A DNA stretch of 9,492 nt from assembly GCA_031275075.1 (NCBI GenBank), contig JAISPI010000091.1, positions 1-9,492 of the forward strand. The letters run 5' to 3'. A program made the translations under genes and the position numbers. A model generated the notes under the pieces. It was not told the DNA's origin. It did no database searches and was given only the letters and a program-made list of their open reading frames with translations. This DNA is from Burkholderiales bacterium. GTDB taxonomy: Bacteria > Pseudomonadota > Gammaproteobacteria > Burkholderiales > Casimicrobiaceae. Numbering within the stretch: the stretch's first letter is position 1; each line of letters opens with the position of its first letter. This document shows, piece by piece, positions 1-6,796 of this stretch.

Positions 1-57
1 GAGGCGATGGTGGAGCGCGGCGAGGTGAAACCGCCGGAGTTGAAAAATATCGTTTAA
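1..57 (+). CDS. 3' end of an unidentified protein gene
   Basis: An open frame enters from the left edge and ends at TAA (55-57), giving 18 residues that finish in PPELKNIV. The run of charged and proline residues is a plausible C-terminus. A strong hairpin terminator begins 21 bases after the stop, which supports this being the true end of a plus-strand transcription unit. Too little is visible to assign a family. Confidence 0.6.
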   Translation, partial: EAMVERGEVKPPELKNIV

Positions 58-78
58 CGTTCGTCGGTTTATCGCCGA

Positions 79-110
79 AAAAAAGCCCGTTATCGTTAAC
101 GGGCTTTTTT
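79..110 (+). terminator. Rho-independent terminator after the first gene
   Basis: A perfect 14-bp stem (79-92 pairing with 97-110) closes a 4-base TCGT loop. The GC-rich core GCCCG/CGGGC is flanked by six A on the left and six T on the right. It is a textbook intrinsic terminator for the gene ending at 57. Because the A-run becomes a T-run on the other strand, it could act in both directions. Confidence 0.92.
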
Positions 111-129
111 GTTACACGGCCTGGTTGGC

Positions 130-234
130 ATGAGCATTAAACTTTTCGCGTCTTTTCAAGCGGTTGACGCTGAGCGGTTCAAAGCAGGGATGCGTTTGTC
201 GGACAGCCCGGTTTTGCGGGACAATTTTTACTAA
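130..234 (+). CDS. Doubtful small ORF, 34 codons
   Basis: ATG at 130 opens a 34-residue frame starting MSIKLFASF and ending VLRDNFY before TAA at 232-234. It has mixed hydrophobic and charged residues, no membrane segment and no Cys. No clear Shine-Dalgarno sequence lies upstream. It could be a real small protein, a decayed gene fragment, or chance. No family was recognised. Confidence 0.2.
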   Translation: MSIKLFASFQAVDAERFKAGMRLSDSPVLRDNFY

Positions 235-291
235 GGAATTAAATTTGATGATGTGAGTATGGCAGTGGGCTGTTTGAAAGACGCCTAAATG

Positions 292-323
292 AAAAGTTAA
301 TTACCGTAACTATTGTAACTTTT
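292..323. repeat. Inverted repeat with GTAAC direct repeats
   Basis: AAAAGTTA (292-299) is exactly reversed and complemented by TAACTTTT (316-323) across a 16-base spacer. Within and beside it GTAAC occurs twice (306-310 and 315-319), with a related GTTAA at 296-300. The arms could bind a dimeric regulator upstream of the surface-protein gene, or fold as a weak AT-rich stem. It has no adjoining T-run, so it is not a terminator. Function is unknown. Confidence 0.3.
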
Positions 324-590
324 GAGGGTTGTCTTTCTCTCCCGACCGTTTGTGGTTTGCTGTCTTTAACACAACGAGGACGATTTGTCGTTAAATGTAA
401 ACGAATCTGCGCTTTTACTCGTGACGACTATGTTAAACTGATCCAATCATTATGAGTGAGCTGATCGTTGTTGCTCGGCTCTCTATTTTCGGATTCAATC
501 ATGAGACATACGGGTGAATGACATGTTGCCTCTCTTTCTTCGCACTTTCTTTCAGGAAACCAACGAGAAAAAAACGCTCATTAGAAGGAA

Positions 591-611
591 ATGCCGTATC
601 TCGCGCTGTAG
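591..611 (+). other. Possible leader hexapeptide before the DUF11 start
   Basis: AGAAGGA (583-589) is the best Shine-Dalgarno-like sequence in this area. It directly precedes ATG 591, which opens only MPYLAL before TAG at 609-611. The main gene's preferred ATG at 616 lies 4 bases after this stop in another frame. Ribosomes ending here could re-initiate at 616. The SD is very close to ATG 591, so this may also be coincidence. Confidence 0.25.
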
Positions 612-615
612 TATT

Positions 616-3600
616 ATGCTGCGCAGCCTTCTGGTAGCGTTCGGATTGTTGCTTTCAGGCGCAGCGTATGCGCAATCCGCCGATCTGTCGGTTGCTCAAA
701 CCTTTACTCCTTTGGATGGGGCTTCAGGCAGCCAATTTACCAGCACCTTTACGGTATTTAATAATGGGCCCGATACGGCTACGAACGTCGTGCTGGTCAG
801 CACTTTCCCGCTCATGCCGGCGGGGGGTGTCGTTAATTTTGACTCATACCCGGCGGGTTGCACTCTGTCTGGAACAACGCTTACTTGCAATCTTGGCAAC
901 ATGGCGCGCAGCGAAAGCCGTGTGCTCCCGTTTGTCTATACCCTCGGGGGCACTCCTGGAGTATGGCGCAACGAGGGGACGGTGTCTTCATCAACGCCTG
1001 ACCCCAATCCTGGCAACAATACCGCAGCGAGGCCTGTGACAACGGTAAGCTCCGCCGATCTTAAACTGACGGCTACCGGTCCGGGCGCACCGGTTCTTTC
1101 CGGAGGCGCCTTTAACTATTCGCTCCAAGTCGAAAATCTCGGCCCTCAGCCTATCCCCGCTGATGCCACCATAACGGTGCAATTCACGGTTTCTGCAAAC
1201 ACCACTATGACCGGTGCTTCAGGCAGCGGCTGGACTTGCTCACCATCTTCCGGAGCCGCTGGCACCTTGGTTACATGCACAAGAGCCGGCCCTATGGCGG
1301 TCGGTGGAACAAGCGCATTGACGATCAACGCGGTCGCCATGAGCTCGCTTTCCAGCACTGTCAGTACCCATTTTGCGGTTGGCGCTATGGGATCCAATGG
1401 TATAGCGTGGCCTGACCCCGATATTAACAATAATGAAGCTAACGTTTCCATTTCGATCACGGCAGGCACGGATGTTAGCATCATAAAAACGGCCGCCATT
1501 GATGAAGCTGCGAATGAAGTGATTTTTACGTTGACGCCACGCTACAATGCAGGCGATCCATTGAACGGCATTCCGATTACCGTTAGGGACACTTATTCCG
1601 CTTCGCATTTCACTTTTGCCAGTTGGATATCCACTGCTGGTTGGACTTGTTCCGGCCCGACCCCCTATGGAGTCGGCATGATGGAACTTACGTGTACGCG
1701 AACCGAGTACACGGGTAGCAGCGGTTCCGATATGCCCGTCATCCAATTCCGTGCAACGCCTGGAGCATCCGTAATTGACGCCACAAACCAGGCGGAGATC
1801 AGTTTGGGCGGCGGAAGATTGGACCCCATAATGGACAACAACTCTTCCGATGTCACCATCAATGTCAACGGCCGGGCCGACATGACGGCGAGCAAAAGAA
1901 CCTCTTTCTCCCCCGTGGTTGTCGGGCAGGATTTTGAATATATCGTTGCGGCAAGAAATCTTGGGCCGTGGAGTGTTCCGAACGGGCAGCCCATCTACAT
2001 TGAAGACGAATTGCCCGATCAAGTCGTTCTGACGGCGCTTCCTACGGGTACCAACTGGACTTGTTCCGTTGCCTACAAGGATGGTACTTCGGTCACCTAT
2101 CCGGTCACCAGTACCACGGCAAACCCGGTCGTTATCAAATGCACGTACCTCTTGGGGCTTAACGTGAACGCGTCTACCCCCGAGATCAGGATTCCGGTTC
2201 AGGTGGCGACGGACGGCACGGTCAACAATAGCGCCTGCGTTTCTCTTGCTGACAGAGGGACGAATCAAGGTTGGCGCCAGGACGATCTTAATGGGAACGA
2301 TTGTTCTTCCCCGGTTCTGGGAGGGGGTGTCGTTGTAACCTCGGAAGAAGCCGACCTTGAAATCACCAAAACAGCAAGCCCCGCTACGGTCGATGCCGGT
2401 CAGCCCCTTACCTACACACTGACGGTGACCAATTATGGCCCCAGCGTAGCCACCGGACTCCTCCTCACCGATGCAGTATCGTCGCTTATTAGCACGGCAG
2501 GGTTGCAGAGCGTCACAATAACGACACTTCCCGTTGGCGGAGGATCGTGTCTCGTGGGCGGTGTCTCCCCTGTCTTTCCTGTAAACGGAACGGCGCATAC
2601 GGTGACATGCGCATTCCCGTCACTTGCGGTTGGCGAAAACGCAGTCGTTCAAATCGTCGTGTTGCCCGCTATTGACGCCACTGGAAATCGCTCGAATACA
2701 GCCACTGTGTTTTCTTCCGAGGTGGGCGATCCGAATCGGGACAACAACAGCGACACCGTAACAAGTACGGTAAAGGCGGTTTATGATTTGACGGTAGAAA
2801 CTTGGGGCAGCAGTGCAGGTCTTACAGCAACATCTGCGCCCGCCAATTCCGTCCTTGTATTCGTAACACGCACCAGAAACATTGGTATATCAAGAGTGCC
2901 GACGGCGAAAGTGACCATTGACCTTCCGGCCAATGCGGAGTTTATCCGATTGGTAGGCGCAGGAGGTGCTACCTGCACCCCTCCCTCTGCTTCGCTTGCC
3001 GGTACCATGGGGGGGACGTTGACCTGCGAGTGGCCGACCGGAATAGCGGCTGGCTCCTTTCTAGACGTTTCTTATGAAGTCATGACCCCCAGCGGCGTGG
3101 GCAGTACCGTTACCAGTGCTGCCGAAGTTGGCCTTATCAATCCGAGCCTTTATGACCCCGAATCGGATCTGACCAACAATAACGCGGTAGCAAACGTCAA
3201 CATTACTCCCGCCCAAGCAGATATACGGATTAACATCAACACTTCTCCTACGATGTATCTTGGAGATACGACAACGTACACCATCACAGTCACTAATGGT
3301 GGGCCATCGCTTGCGACTGATGTTGTGATGACTTCTGACTTTAATCCCGTGACGGCTGTTTTCAGCTATCAAGGGGGGCTGACGGTGGATAAGGGAGGTA
3401 CTTGTACGCAACCCTCAACAGGCGCTTTCAGTGGGCAAGTGGTTTGCACATGGCCTTCATTGAATATCGGAGAGTCTGCAACAGTCACTTACGTGATGCG
3501 CGCGGAAGCCATTGTAAATCCGGGGCATTTGTCGGGAAGCAACCATACATACGTTTCTGCTCACGCTACCGAGGATGATCCTCTTATAGGCAATGAAAGC

Positions 3601-4134
3601 ATGGATGAAACCAGAACCGCCGTTCGTCAGGCGGCGACAGGCAGTGGCGTAGGTCTTGAGATTACCAAAACGGCATCAAAACCCCGCGTCACGCAAGGCA
3701 CGCATTTTGACTACACCATTACGGTTTACAACCATGGCCCGGATGATGTTACGCCAGCGCATGGCGTTCAAATCATTGATGTCTTGCCTAACGAAGTTTC
3801 ATTAACGGCGGTTCCTGCGGGCTGTAGTTATGTTGCCGCAACCCGTACGCTGACATGTCTGGTTAGCGCGTTGCTGAACGGCGCTGATTATGTGGTCGTT
3901 GTCCCCGTCAGGGTCGAAAGCTCCGGCGCAGGACCGATTGTCAACACAGCCGTCTTGGATATGATCAATAACCTCCGGGGCGAAGAGGAATCAACGGCAA
4001 TCGTCCAGCGCTATTTAGAACAAATCCCCACCTTGTCGCATGGGGGATTGTTGGTGCTGCTGGCGCTTCTTGCGCTGGTAGCCGCAGCGCACTGGCGAAG
4101 AGAAAACGTTTCTTCTCTGCGACGGAGCTGTTGA
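616..4134 (+). CDS. Large secreted DUF11-repeat surface protein with IPTL-CTERM sorting tail
   Basis: This is an exported protein of 1172 residues. Residues 1-19 form a signal peptide (MLRSLLVAFGLLLSG core, cleavage after AYA, before QSADLS). Eight DUF11-type beta-sandwich modules follow at about 22-146, 147-285, 286-420, 421-578, 579-722, 723-867, 868-1012 and 1013-1136. They usually open with ADL-x-(I/L) or LEITKTAS, contain N-x-GP, and most close with D/N-rich NNN-type ends. Each module holds a mid-domain cysteine pair. Residues 1137-1172 are an IPTL-CTERM tail: IPTLSHGG, a Leu/Ala membrane segment, then a basic end with WRR. Known family behaviour suggests XrtH-type exosortase processing and surface anchoring; no exosortase gene is in this window. 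Start choice: ATG 616 gives a standard signal peptide but lacks a close SD. In-frame GTG 514 or ATG 523 (GGGTGA upstream) would add 34 or 31 basic residues. The ligand or role is unknown; adhesion or matrix structure is a guess. Confidence 0.9.
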   Translation: MLRSLLVAFGLLLSGAAYAQSADLSVAQTFTPLDGASGSQFTSTFTVFNNGPDTATNVVLVSTFPLMPAGGVVNFDSYPAGCTLSGTTLTCNLGNMARSESRVLPFVYTLGGTPGVWRNEGTVSSSTPDPNPGNNTAARPVTTVSSADLKLTATGPGAPVLSGGAFNYSLQVENLGPQPIPADATITVQFTVSANTTMTGASGSGWTCSPSSGAAGTLVTCTRAGPMAVGGTSALTINAVAMSSLSSTVSTHFAVGAMGSNGIAWPDPDINNNEANVSISITAGTDVSIIKTAAIDEAANEVIFTLTPRYNAGDPLNGIPITVRDTYSASHFTFASWISTAGWTCSGPTPYGVGMMELTCTRTEYTGSSGSDMPVIQFRATPGASVIDATNQAEISLGGGRLDPIMDNNSSDVTINVNGRADMTASKRTSFSPVVVGQDFEYIVAARNLGPWSVPNGQPIYIEDELPDQVVLTALPTGTNWTCSVAYKDGTSVTYPVTSTTANPVVIKCTYLLGLNVNASTPEIRIPVQVATDGTVNNSACVSLADRGTNQGWRQDDLNGNDCSSPVLGGGVVVTSEEADLEITKTASPATVDAGQPLTYTLTVTNYGPSVATGLLLTDAVSSLISTAGLQSVTITTLPVGGGSCLVGGVSPVFPVNGTAHTVTCAFPSLAVGENAVVQIVVLPAIDATGNRSNTATVFSSEVGDPNRDNNSDTVTSTVKAVYDLTVETWGSSAGLTATSAPANSVLVFVTRTRNIGISRVPTAKVTIDLPANAEFIRLVGAGGATCTPPSASLAGTMGGTLTCEWPTGIAAGSFLDVSYEVMTPSGVGSTVTSAAEVGLINPSLYDPESDLTNNNAVANVNITPAQADIRININTSPTMYLGDTTTYTITVTNGGPSLATDVVMTSDFNPVTAVFSYQGGLTVDKGGTCTQPSTGAFSGQVVCTWPSLNIGESATVTYVMRAEAIVNPGHLSGSNHTYVSAHATEDDPLIGNESMDETRTAVRQAATGSGVGLEITKTASKPRVTQGTHFDYTITVYNHGPDDVTPAHGVQIIDVLPNEVSLTAVPAGCSYVAATRTLTCLVSALLNGADYVVVVPVRVESSGAGPIVNTAVLDMINNLRGEEESTAIVQRYLEQIPTLSHGGLLVLLALLALVAAAHWRRENVSSLRRSC

Positions 4135-4144
4135 AAAAACAAAC

Positions 4145-4180
4145 GTTTCACTTCCTGCGGTTATCCGCAGGAAGTGAAAC
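4145..4180 (-). terminator. Strong hairpin terminator for the rluE-pcnB-folK strand, overlapping folK
   Basis: A perfect 16-bp stem (4145-4160 with 4165-4180) closes a 4-base TTAT loop. Read on the minus strand it is followed by GTTTGTTTTTT, the U-tract of an intrinsic terminator. On the plus strand the following bases (ACACATAACC) are not T-rich, so the main direction is minus. It sits between two convergent genes, 10 bases after the DUF11 stop. It contains the last ten sense codons and the stop of folK. Confidence 0.88.
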
Positions 4181-4681
4181 ACACATAACCGTTACCGCTC
4201 TTGGGCGGGAAGGATGATCGGAACAACGCCGCAATGTTTTTGCGGCGTTGCCTTTTCCAGGGATCGGCGCATTCGCAAGGTCGAGCAACGGAATCAAAAC
4301 AAATGGCCTTTGGTGCAAACGCGGGTGGGGCAGGGTGATGCGGCGACTATGGCTGATCCGGTTGCCGTAAAGCAAGAGATCGAGATCGAGCGTGCGCGGC
4401 GCTTTCGGATAAGGGCGTGCGCGCCGGTGTTCACGCTCGATACGGCGCAACGCAGCGAACAGTTCGTTTGCCGGCAACAGGGTGTCGAGCGCGACAACCG
4501 TGTTGAGGTACGGTGGCTGTCGCCGACTGACACCTTGCGGTGCGGTACGGTAGAAACGCGCTTGCTGAACCCGCTGCGTCTGCGGCAATGCGGCGAGTTG
4601 CGCTATGGCGCGCTCAAGATGGTGGCGCGAATCACCGCGGTTACTGCCGAGGCCGATGTAAGCGCGAACCGGAAGTTTCAT
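4148..4681 (-). CDS. folK: 2-amino-4-hydroxy-6-hydroxymethyldihydropteridine pyrophosphokinase (HPPK)
   Basis: This cytosolic enzyme transfers pyrophosphate from ATP to 6-hydroxymethyl-dihydropterin, the step before dihydropteroate synthase in folate synthesis. The 177 residues show the family hallmarks: N-terminal AYIGLGSNRGD (7-17), the HPPK signature PRTLDLDLLLYG (95-106) with metal-binding Asp at 99 and 101, and LPHPRLHQRPFVLIPL (117-132). The fold ends near IPGKGNAAKTL, so the last ~12 residues (MCVSLPADNRRK) are an extension beyond the usual ~160. Those codons are read through the terminator hairpin. The ATG (4681-4679) overlaps the pcnB TGA (4680-4678) as ATGA, so translation is probably coupled. 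A pcnB-folK overlap is well known in proteobacteria. Confidence 0.95.
   Translation of the reverse strand: MKLPVRAYIGLGSNRGDSRHHLERAIAQLAALPQTQRVQQARFYRTAPQGVSRRQPPYLNTVVALDTLLPANELFAALRRIEREHRRARPYPKAPRTLDLDLLLYGNRISHSRRITLPHPRLHQRPFVLIPLLDLANAPIPGKGNAAKTLRRCSDHPSRPRAVTVMCVSLPADNRRK
4224..4250 (+). terminator. Hairpin that may end the DUF11 transcript, inside folK
   Basis: A perfect 11-bp GC-rich stem (4224-4234 with 4240-4250) closes a 5-base TGTTT loop. On the plus strand it is followed by CCTTTTCC, a weak U-tract. The stronger hairpin at 4145-4180 lacks a T-run in that direction, so this may be the fallback stop for plus-strand transcription. On the minus strand the same bases code for folK residues and no U-tract follows. 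It could simply be a coding-sequence palindrome. Confidence 0.35.
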
Positions 4682-6009
4682 TCGGCGGAAGCGGCAGTCG
4701 TTTTAGCGTGACTGTGTTTCTTGCGTCGCCGCCGTGGCCGCGAACCGGAGCCGGTCGCAGGTTTTGGCGCAGCAGCCAACATCTCTTTGCGGGCATCCAT
4801 GTCAGCTTCCTGAAACTTCTCCCACCACACACTCAGTTCACGCGGCATTTCCCGATTTTCGGTGCGCAGGCACAGAAAATCGTAAGCGGCACGAAAACGC
4901 GGCTGTTCGAGCAGCCGATAAGGCCGCTGTCCTTGCCGCTGTTCGAAACGCGGTTGCAGCCCCCAGATTTCACGAATAATGCCCTGAAAACGGCGCGGCA
5001 CAGCGAGCATTTTGGCGTGTTCTTCCAGGGCGGTGTCCATTGCGGTAATGAACGCCGGAGCGGGTTTCATTCCGGCTTCGATATGTGCGTCACGTTCGCG
5101 TGTCACTGTCGGCCACAGAAGCGCGGCAAACAGGTAAGCCGGCGATACGGTTTTACCGATTTTCAGTCGCGCGTCGGTGTGCGCCAGCGCGAGGTCGGCG
5201 AAACGTTCAGCGATTGGTGTGCTGAGCAGCGCGTCGAATGAAGGCAACAACTGATAACGTCGTACCTGTGCGACGGTTTCACTGGCGTTGCCGGAGAGCA
5301 ACAGTTTTTGCGTTTCTTCAAACAGCCGGGCTGGTGGAATGTTTCGCATCAACGCAGCGAGTTTTGTCAGCGGCGCTTCCGAAGTTGGCGCCAGCGTCAG
5401 CCCAAGTTTGGAGGCTAACCGTACGGCACGCAGCATCCGTACCGGGTCTTCGCGGTAACGGGTCGTCGGTGATCCGATCAGCTTGAGACGACGAGCGCGC
5501 ACGTCGTTAACGCCGCCGACGTAATCCCAGATTTCTTCGGTTTCCGGATCGAAGTAGAGCGCGTTGATCGTGAAATCCCGACGTAACGCGTCTTCGGCTT
5601 GTGTGCCGTAAACGTTATCGGAGAGCAGACGACCATGTTCGTCGGTAGCGTCCTCGTCGGTTTGAGCAGAACGGAAAGTCGAGACTTCGATAACATCGTG
5701 GCTGACGTGAACGTGAACCAACCGGAAGCGGCGGCCAATGATGAAGGCGCGACGAAACAGTGGCTTGGTTTCTTCCGGAGTGGCATCCGTCGCGATATCA
5801 AAATCTTTTGGGCGGCGCCCCAGCATCAGGTCGCGTACGGCGCCACCGACAATGAACGCTTGAAATCCGGCGCTGTGCAGACGGCGCACGACACTTAGAG
5901 CCGCTTCGTCGATAGCGTCGGCACGGATGGTGTGTTGTGCGGCACGATAGATGCGCGGTGCTTTCTTGAAGCGTTGCGGCAAAAGACGGGTAATGAAATG
6001 GCCGATCAT
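4678..6009 (-). CDS. pcnB: Poly(A) polymerase I
   Basis: This enzyme adds 3' poly(A) tails to RNA and so promotes decay; it acts in the cytoplasm. The 443-residue product is of the usual size. It carries the class II nucleotidyltransferase head: FIVGGAVRDLMLGRRPKDFDIATDA (52-76), with GG at 55-56 and catalytic Asp at 69 and 71. IIGRRFRLVHV (90-100) follows, a form typical of poly(A) polymerases rather than CCA-adding enzymes. Next come EVSTFR (108-113) and RRDFTINALYFDP (143-155), then the RYREDPVRMLRAVRLASKLG block. The C-terminus is basic, with RPRRRRKK, as in PcnB. The start ATG 6009 (MIGHFITRLL) is chosen because the open frame upstream is non-conserved and overlaps rluE. No convincing SD is seen. 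The stop overlaps the folK start by 4 bases. Confidence 0.94.
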   Translation of the reverse strand: MIGHFITRLLPQRFKKAPRIYRAAQHTIRADAIDEAALSVVRRLHSAGFQAFIVGGAVRDLMLGRRPKDFDIATDATPEETKPLFRRAFIIGRRFRLVHVHVSHDVIEVSTFRSAQTDEDATDEHGRLLSDNVYGTQAEDALRRDFTINALYFDPETEEIWDYVGGVNDVRARRLKLIGSPTTRYREDPVRMLRAVRLASKLGLTLAPTSEAPLTKLAALMRNIPPARLFEETQKLLLSGNASETVAQVRRYQLLPSFDALLSTPIAERFADLALAHTDARLKIGKTVSPAYLFAALLWPTVTRERDAHIEAGMKPAPAFITAMDTALEEHAKMLAVPRRFQGIIREIWGLQPRFEQRQGQRPYRLLEQPRFRAAYDFLCLRTENREMPRELSVWWEKFQEADMDARKEMLAAAPKPATGSGSRPRRRRKKHSHAKTTAASAE

Positions 6010-6076
6010 GAATGTCTGGAGCGGGAGCCGGACGACGAAAAAAAGATGTCTGTGATCGAGAAGAAAAAGCGTGTTG

Positions 6077-6682
6077 TTAAAAACGTGCGGGAGGCACGGG
6101 GCTTGTTGTGGCTGTATTGGTTGATAATAATAGCATGCCCGTCGGGTCATCGGCAGTTTGCCATTGCCCGGGGGCAAGACCGTCGAGTGTCCATGGGCCG
6201 ATCTGGGCGCGGATGAGCCGTAGCGTCGGATGACCGACAGCGGCAGTCATCCGGCGCACCTGGCGGTTCTTGCCCTCGGTTAATTGCAGCTCCAGCCAGG
6301 AGGTCGGGATCGCGGCGCGAAAGCGGATCGGCGGAATGCGCGGCCACAAATTCGGCGGCTCATCGATCCGCCGGACTTTGGCAGGGCGGGTCATGCCATC
6401 GCGCAATGTGATGCCGTGCGCCAAATGACGCAGCGCATCGTCGCCGGGAATGCCTTCGACCTGCGCCCAATAAGTCTTGGTGAAACGGTGGCGAGGATCG
6501 GTAATCTGCGCTTGCCACGGGCCGTGATCGGTAAGCATCAACAGTCCCTCGCTATCGGCATCGAGCCGACCGGCGGCGTAAACATCGGGAACCGCAATGA
6601 AATTCGCCAGCGTTTGGCGAGCGCCGTCGCTGGTGAATTGGCACAGCACACCGTAGGGCTTGTGAAAACGCAATAGCCGCAT
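6077..6682 (-). CDS. rluE: 23S rRNA pseudouridine synthase, RluE type
   Basis: It converts a uridine of 23S rRNA (position 2457 in E. coli) to pseudouridine. The 201-residue product is a short RsuA/RluE-family enzyme without an S4 domain: FHKPYGVLCQF near the N-terminus, then AGRLDADSEGLLMLTDHG, where Asp41 of GRLD is the catalytic residue. LWPRIPPIRFRAAIPTSWL and EGKNRQVRRMTAAVGHPTLRLIR match E. coli RluE closely in arrangement. ATG 6682 (MRLLRFHKPYG) is preferred; an in-frame TTG at 6709 would add nine residues but has no SD either. It lies 67 bases upstream of pcnB on the same strand and is divergent from icd, the same rluE/icd neighbourhood as in E. coli. Confidence 0.92.
   Translation of the reverse strand: MRLLRFHKPYGVLCQFTSDGARQTLANFIAVPDVYAAGRLDADSEGLLMLTDHGPWQAQITDPRHRFTKTYWAQVEGIPGDDALRHLAHGITLRDGMTRPAKVRRIDEPPNLWPRIPPIRFRAAIPTSWLELQLTEGKNRQVRRMTAAVGHPTLRLIRAQIGPWTLDGLAPGQWQTADDPTGMLLLSTNTATTSPVPPARF
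6127..6135 (-). promoter_or_regulatory. Candidate extended -10 promoter for pcnB-folK, inside rluE
   Basis: Read on the minus strand, TGCTATTAT is an extended -10 (TGn plus five of six bases of TATAAT). No good -35 is present, which extended -10 promoters tolerate. Transcription would begin near 6120 and leave a leader of about 110 bases before pcnB. It lies in the last part of the rluE coding region, so pcnB-folK could be expressed separately from rluE. Prediction only. Confidence 0.35.
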
Positions 6683-6796
6683 TACGAATATGGATTCTGT
6701 CAGAAACAAGCGTGGGACAATAATACCTGTTTTATGCAGCGACTGCGGGTCACGTTTTTAAAAAATGCGCGTTTTGTTTTTTTATAGTGAGGGTTC
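6683..6796. promoter_or_regulatory. Divergent rluE/icd intergenic region with icd ribosome binding site
   Basis: This 114-base AT-rich spacer must carry promoters for both genes. On the minus strand TATTAT (6725-6720) is a possible -10 for rluE. Toward icd, an AT-rich near-palindrome (around 6752-6766, CGTTTTTAAAAAATG) precedes a T-run, and GAGGG (6789-6793) is the icd Shine-Dalgarno. I could not pair any -10 with a well-spaced -35, so individual promoters are not called. No riboswitch fold was recognised. Confidence 0.45.

Larger units (their letters stand above)
111..615. other. Largely non-coding region before the DUF11 gene
   Basis: About 500 bases lie between the terminator and the preferred start of the large surface-protein gene. 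They hold one doubtful short ORF (130-234), an inverted repeat (292-323) and a hexapeptide ORF (591-611) just before the main start. The stretch 330-500 is AT-rich and probably holds the promoter, but I could not find a -35/-10 pair with good spacing and do not call one. No tRNA or small-RNA fold was recognised. Confidence 0.5.

Noticed and set aside
1240..2598. Long open frame (452 codons) on the minus strand inside the DUF11 gene
   Set aside because: It lies entirely antisense to a gene with clear repeated domains, its product is low in structure and rich in Arg/Gly without any recognisable motif, and it has no start signals. It is a mirror of the Thr/Ser/Gly-rich coding strand.
3009..3015. 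Seven-G run in the DUF11 gene as a phase-variation tract
   Set aside because: Seven G in a 3.5-kb G-rich gene is within chance. It is well short of the C10 tract, and similar runs of six occur elsewhere in the gene.
4214..5241. Plus-strand open frames opposite folK and pcnB
   Set aside because: The minus-strand genes here carry unmistakable family motifs and overlapping stop/start; the plus frames are composition shadows.
6010..6177. Upstream extension of pcnB into the rluE coding region
   Set aside because: The extra 56 residues have no similarity to poly(A) polymerases, overlap rluE, and no start with a Shine-Dalgarno sequence is present.
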